Part shown: positions 60,686 through 64,000 of the stretch, piece by piece
Layout: every line of letters starts with the position of its first letter
Position numbering within the stretch: the stretch's first letter is position 1
Source: Paenibacillus peoriae
Lineage (GTDB): Bacteria; Bacillota; Bacilli; Paenibacillales; Paenibacillaceae
DNA length: 64,000 bases
Direction of reading: 5' to 3'
Assembly (NCBI RefSeq): GCF_022531965.1
Contig: NZ_CP092831.1
Coordinates: forward strand, 4,659,001-4,723,000
Notes under the pieces: generated by a model
The model's input: the letters and a program-made list of their open reading frames with translations, nothing else
The model's database searches: none
What the model was told of the DNA's origin: nothing
Program-made: the position numbers and the translations under genes

Positions 60686-62473
60686 TTATTTTGTCATTTG
60701 TAAAAATTGCTCAATATCCTGAACAGTAACTTGCGCAGCATTACGCCAGAAGTCAGCCTGTGTTAAATCGGTACCTAAGTGCTTGGAAGCCAATTCTTCG
60801 ACTGTCATGCGACCAGTATCACGCAGCAAGGCATCATATTGGTCGGCGAAGCCGTCAGGGTTTTCCTTCGCAAAAGCGTAAATTCCTGCACTGAACATAT
60901 ACCCGAATGTGTACGGGAAGTTGTAGAAAGGAGTGTCCGTAATATAGAAATGCAGCTTGGATGCCCAAAAATGAGGATGAGCCTCATCCAGGATACCACT
61001 AAACGCTTCACGCTGCGCTTGTTCCATCAACTCGCTTAATTGTTGTGCTCCTACGACTCCTTTTTTCCGCAACTCGTAAAAACGGGTTTCAAATAGGAAA
61101 CGGGCATGAATGTTCATAAAGAAGGCTACACCACGCTGAATTTTATCCTCCAGCAAAGCTACCTTCTCCTGACCCTCGGCAGCTTCCAGCAAAGCATCTG
61201 ATACAATAAGTTCTGCCAGCGTCGACGCCGTCTCAGCTACGTTCATGGCATAATTTTGATTCAATGGGTGCAATTCATTCATCACATGCTGGTGATAACC
61301 GTGTCCGAGCTCATGGGCCAGTGTCGAAACGTTGGATGGTGATCCGGCATAGGTCATAAAAATACGGGTCTCTTTGCTTAGACGCAGAGATGTACAGAAA
61401 CCACCCGGACGTTTGCCAGGACGATCCTCTGCTTCAATCCAACTTTTCTCAAAAGCCATTTGGGCAAAGTCAGCCATTCTCGAGCTAAATTTACCAAATT
61501 GCTCAACAATCGTTACAGCAGCATCGTCGTATGGGATTTTAGTGGTTGATGTTCCCAGCGGAGCTTCAACGTCATGCCAGGACAGCTTCTCTAAGCCCAG
61601 CAGCTTTGCTTTCCGCTCCAAGTATTTAACTACAATAGGCTTTGTTTCATTAATAACCTGCCACATCGTATCCAGCGTTTGTGCGGACATACGGCTGATT
61701 TCCAGCGGTTCTTTAAGCACATCTGTCCAGCCTCGTTTTTCATATAGCTTCAGACGGAAGCCTGCCAAATGATTCAATGTATCCGCGCAATAGTCCTCTA
61801 CCTGAGCCCATGCCTCTTCCCAACGTGCAAACACATCTTTACGTACGCTGCGATCTGCTTCATCCAACTTATTAGCTGCCTGACCTACAGACAGGTTTAC
61901 GATCTCGCCATTTTCTGGTACAGGGATCGTCATATTTTTGACAATGGTATCATAGAAGTCGCCCCATCCATGGTAGCCATCCACTGCCAGATCCAATGCA
62001 AGGCTTTCCAGCTCAGGAGCCATTTTTTCACGTGCTTCGTTCCGATATTCGTTCAGGACAAAAGAAATCGGCTGGATAGCTTCGCGCTCCATCCATTTCT
62101 GCCAAATGTCTTCACTGGTTTGTGCCAGCAAGTTCTGGAAAGATACTAAAGCACTTTTCCCTTGGGCATACAGCGTGTTGACACGCGCTCCCAGTTGAAC
62201 AGCCAGCTTGTCGTGCTGGTTTTGAGCAGTTAGACAAGAGACAAAGGAACCCGCCTGCGACGCGCCATTAAACAGCTCCTGGATGCTACTCAATACACTA
62301 TCCAGACGCTCGGTATCCAATACCGTTTGTGGTACTTTAGCTGCTTTAAGCTGGGACTGCAGCTGTTGGACCTTGCTTTCCAATTCTTCCAAAAATGCAT
62401 GGAATGAGGCAGAGGAAGACCCTCCGCTAAAAATAGATTCCAGATCCCATGTTTGCTTTAACGGTGTTTTCAT
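60686..62473 (-). CDS. pepF: M3 family oligoendopeptidase F
   Basis: 595 residues from ATG 62473 with GGTGG seven bases upstream; an upstream Met (62506) has no site. Cytoplasmic zinc peptidase that degrades peptides of about 5-20 residues. The motif HELGHGYH near residue 377 plus downstream Glu (NVAETASTLAELIVSD) form the zinc site. Normal length. Ends with its own terminator. Confidence 0.95.
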   Translation of the reverse strand: MKTPLKQTWDLESIFSGGSSSASFHAFLEELESKVQQLQSQLKAAKVPQTVLDTERLDSVLSSIQELFNGASQAGSFVSCLTAQNQHDKLAVQLGARVNTLYAQGKSALVSFQNLLAQTSEDIWQKWMEREAIQPISFVLNEYRNEAREKMAPELESLALDLAVDGYHGWGDFYDTIVKNMTIPVPENGEIVNLSVGQAANKLDEADRSVRKDVFARWEEAWAQVEDYCADTLNHLAGFRLKLYEKRGWTDVLKEPLEISRMSAQTLDTMWQVINETKPIVVKYLERKAKLLGLEKLSWHDVEAPLGTSTTKIPYDDAAVTIVEQFGKFSSRMADFAQMAFEKSWIEAEDRPGKRPGGFCTSLRLSKETRIFMTYAGSPSNVSTLAHELGHGYHQHVMNELHPLNQNYAMNVAETASTLAELIVSDALLEAAEGQEKVALLEDKIQRGVAFFMNIHARFLFETRFYELRKKGVVGAQQLSELMEQAQREAFSGILDEAHPHFWASKLHFYITDTPFYNFPYTFGYMFSAGIYAFAKENPDGFADQYDALLRDTGRMTVEELASKHLGTDLTQADFWRNAAQVTVQDIEQFLQMTK

Positions 62474-62570
62474 AATAGTTCCACCTTTCTTTTTTGGCGA
62501 ATTCATGTGGTTTCATATACAATAAAGCTACATCGTGATAGTAAATCACTACAATTGGGAGGAAAACAGA

Positions 62571-62741
62571 ATGAGACCCTTACAAATTTCGCCGGAAACG
62601 GCTGTGAAATTATCCGAAAAGCTCGGTATTCCGCTGGAACACCTTATGCATACACCCCAGCACATTTTGATGCAAAAGCTGGCCGAACTGGCTAAAGAAG
62701 AAACCGCTGACCCGAACGGCGGAGAATCGGACAAATCATGA
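62571..62741 (+). CDS. yycC: YycC family small protein
   Basis: 56 residues from ATG 62571 behind GGGAGG. MRPLQISPETAVKLSEKLGIPLEHLMHTPQHILMQKLAELA matches the YycC pattern closely. Function unknown. Overlaps the next gene start by four bases (ATGA), so the two are co-translated. Confidence 0.88.
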   Translation: MRPLQISPETAVKLSEKLGIPLEHLMHTPQHILMQKLAELAKEETADPNGGESDKS

Positions 62742-62974
62742 TCCCTTTTCATAAAACCTGGCCTTATGACATCGTCATGGGAGACGTTTATGTACAGTCT
62801 TGTCCGTTTTGCGACCAGGATAATGTATTGCTGCCCCTGAAGCCTAAAGAACTTAAGCTCATACACGAAGGTATGAAAAAGCTGCTTGTGTTTCCATGTT
62901 GCCATAACAAGGTTACTTTAGTGGATTGTGATGACGATTATTTGCTGTCAGATACCACATTGCGTCATCATTAA
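62738..62974 (+). CDS. Small Cys-rich protein coupled to yycC
   Basis: 78 residues; start overlaps the yycC stop. Contains SCPFCDQDNV near residues 22-25 and FPCCHNKVTLVDC near 53-54, a likely zinc-binding pair of C-x2-C and CC motifs. Soluble, function unknown. Its coupling to yycC suggests that the products work together or are needed in a fixed ratio (inference). Confidence 0.75.
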   Translation: MIPFHKTWPYDIVMGDVYVQSCPFCDQDNVLLPLKPKELKLIHEGMKKLLVFPCCHNKVTLVDCDDDYLLSDTTLRHH

Positions 62975-63012
62975 TTCATGAGTTGTAAGAGAATATAACC
63001 CGTTTTACAAAC

Positions 63013-63060
63013 AAGGTGTGAACCATGAGCCTAAATCGGCCATAGTGCACACCTTTATTT
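63013..63060. terminator. Bidirectional terminator
   Basis: AAGGTGTG..CACACCTT outer stem with an inner CCATGAGCC / GGCCATAG stem; lies between the convergent Cys-rich and DUF2225 genes. Confidence 0.65.
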
Positions 63061-63062
63061 CT

Positions 63063-63773
63063 TCAGGAGGAGCTTGCGTCTTGCATTTCCTCCGGCAGTT
63101 GGAAATTTTTAGCCATCATTTGTTCTCGCAGTACAGACCACTGTTCGCGGGAAGCCCGGATCATGGCTGCATCCATAATCTTTTTGTCATTAATGACACG
63201 CGAAAACCAGCGTACCGCTTCGTTAAAGTTCCCTGTACGTCGATGCAATTCACCAATCAGATACAGCAGTTTGGCATTATTCGCCCCGACACCCTCCAGC
63301 TCATAAACCCGAACGTAAGAATCCAGACTAAATTTGAGAAAGCGAAGCTCCTGCTCCTCATTTCCCTGGTATCTGTACATCCATGCGATATGCTGTAATA
63401 GACTGGCTACTACGCGTTCCTTTTCTCCGATGACCTGGGCACAGAGTAAACCCAGTTTATACGTTTCTAATGCCTCTTCCCAGCTACGATGCCCGCCATA
63501 TTCGCGAGACTGCCAGCGATTACCGATTTTATCTCTAAAAATCTTGGTTTGCTGATCGCTTAACTGAACGGTAGAGTGCTCTGTCGAGGTAAACCCACAA
63601 TGAGGACAGACCCTTACGACATAAAAATCCGGATTTTCATTCTTATAATAAGCGCAAAAATCTGAATCTGTACGAATGGCCTTCTTTAGGCTTGGTCTGA
63701 CACGAGATGTCTGAAATTCTTCTTCACAATGTGTGCAGGTGATTTTAATCTGATATAACGGTTCAAGTTCCAA
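63063..63773 (-). CDS. DUF2225 family protein
   Basis: 236 residues if started at TTG 63773, 11 bases after GGAGAGGG; a TTG at 63794 sits on the site itself. N-terminal zinc-ribbon-like half with ITCTHCEEEFQTSRVRPS and VRVCPHCGFTSTE (C-x2-C pairs), then a tetratricopeptide-like helical half (EEALETYKLGLLCAQVIGEKERVVASLLQHIAWMYRYQGN, RRTGNFNEAVRWFSRVINDK). Function unknown. It lies just downstream of the haemoglobin gene in the same direction and may share its transcript. Confidence 0.88.
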   Translation of the reverse strand: MELEPLYQIKITCTHCEEEFQTSRVRPSLKKAIRTDSDFCAYYKNENPDFYVVRVCPHCGFTSTEHSTVQLSDQQTKIFRDKIGNRWQSREYGGHRSWEEALETYKLGLLCAQVIGEKERVVASLLQHIAWMYRYQGNEEQELRFLKFSLDSYVRVYELEGVGANNAKLLYLIGELHRRTGNFNEAVRWFSRVINDKKIMDAAMIRASREQWSVLREQMMAKNFQLPEEMQDASSS

Positions 63774-63815
63774 TGTTTTTACAACCCTCTCCAAAATTCG
63801 GCAATCCCCGCAAGC

Positions 63816-64000
63816 TTACGGGGTATTTACAAAATGATGCGCAGGACCAGACAAACGGTTAAGTATGATGGAACGAAGCGGCTCCTCAATGCCCGTATCC
63901 GTTAACGCACCTGCCATACAAGACAACCATGCCTCTGCTCGCTCCTCCGTTACGGGAAACTTCATATGTCTCGCACGTAACATTGGATGACCATATGCAT
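63816..64000 (-). CDS. Truncated haemoglobin group II, C-terminal part (cut by window edge)
   Basis: The frame on the minus strand enters from beyond base 64000 and ends with TAA at 63818-63816. The visible 61 residues read AYGHPMLRARHMKFPVTEER, then AEAWLSCMAGALTDTGIEEP, LRSIILNRLSGPAHHFVNTP. This matches the end of YjbI-type group II truncated haemoglobins: H-P-x-L-R-x-R-H around the proximal His, then the W-x-x-x-M helix and A-H-H-x-V-N end. They bind oxygen or NO. The 5' two-thirds are outside the window. Confidence 0.85.
   Translation of the reverse strand, partial: AYGHPMLRARHMKFPVTEERAEAWLSCMAGALTDTGIEEPLRSIILNRLSGPAHHFVNTP

Noticed and set aside
1..64000. CRISPR arrays, rRNA or tRNA genes, IS elements, prophage
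   Set aside because: No regularly spaced direct repeats, no transposase or integrase frames, no phage structural genes and no tRNA-like cloverleaf seen.

Overview
The window is a stretch of Gram-positive, endospore-forming Bacillota chromosome, most like Paenibacillus (a P. polymyxa-type genome is my best guess from the protein sequences; no search was run). Support comes from two alpha/beta-type small acid-soluble spore proteins, an Sda checkpoint protein, a YheC/YheD spore-coat ATP-grasp protein, a YjcZ-like peptide, DnaB/DnaI primosome genes, a Trp T-box, an S-box and a c-di-AMP riboswitch, and strong AGGAGG-type ribosome binding sites with many TTG and GTG starts. It is ordinary core chromosome: I see no prophage, insertion sequence, CRISPR array, rRNA or tRNA gene. 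The most lineage-specific pieces are a sigma factor fused to DUF1835, a decayed DUF421 gene and a small AT-rich patch near 28.7-29.2 kb.

Layout. 0-8.5 kb: a c-di-AMP riboswitch facing off the left edge, a CPBP membrane protease, uvrC (with an unusual insert), trxA, dnaI/dnaB and hemQ. 8.5-14.3 kb: a MarR-controlled HlyD/ABC-2 exporter, then yumB-like NADH dehydrogenase and yumC-like ferredoxin reductase. 14.3-19.6 kb: sda with a cluster of DnaA boxes, a YheC/D protein, and ppx facing ppk with overlapping 3' ends; ppk carries a three-repeat Pho box. 20-21.5 kb: mqnB-mqnD. 21.6-29.2 kb: small hypotheticals, an EamA/LysR divergent pair, the DUF421 pseudogene, a ferritin-like gene behind an SD-containing inverted repeat, and the sigma/DUF1835 fusion. 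29.3-33.1 kb: a yut-like iron-sulfur and respiration block (yutM-like, mqnE, yutJ-like, yuzB, yutI-like). 33.2-40.7 kb: an SDR protein, SAM-riboswitch metNIQ, a HEPN protein, a UbiD decarboxylase and ctaA. 40.9-52 kb: thioredoxin-like, DUF2515, a MurJ/SpoVB-type flippase, DUF456, a HAD phosphatase, two tandem class B PBPs, a transglutaminase protein and a membrane protein. 52-64 kb: MFS, YjcZ-like peptide, Toprim protein, ctaB, YfhP-like, two SASPs, T-box trpS, aldose epimerase, pepF, yycC, DUF2225 and the end of a truncated haemoglobin.

Functional theme. Many genes serve aerobic respiration and its cofactors: hemQ (haem b), ctaA and ctaB (haem A), two type II NADH dehydrogenases, a ferredoxin reductase, Fe-S carriers, and MqnB, MqnD, MqnE plus a candidate UbiD step of the futalosine route to menaquinone, scattered over four loci. 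A second theme is cell-wall and spore biology.

Most notable signals: DnaA boxes in front of sda; the Pho box at ppk; the MarR palindrome between -35 and -10 of its own promoter; the sigma-DUF1835 fusion with an internal ribosome binding site; the SD-masking inverted repeat of the ferritin-like gene; a terminator-like hairpin inside the DUF2515 coding sequence; and the UvrC linker insertion. I did not find a clearly new multi-gene system.
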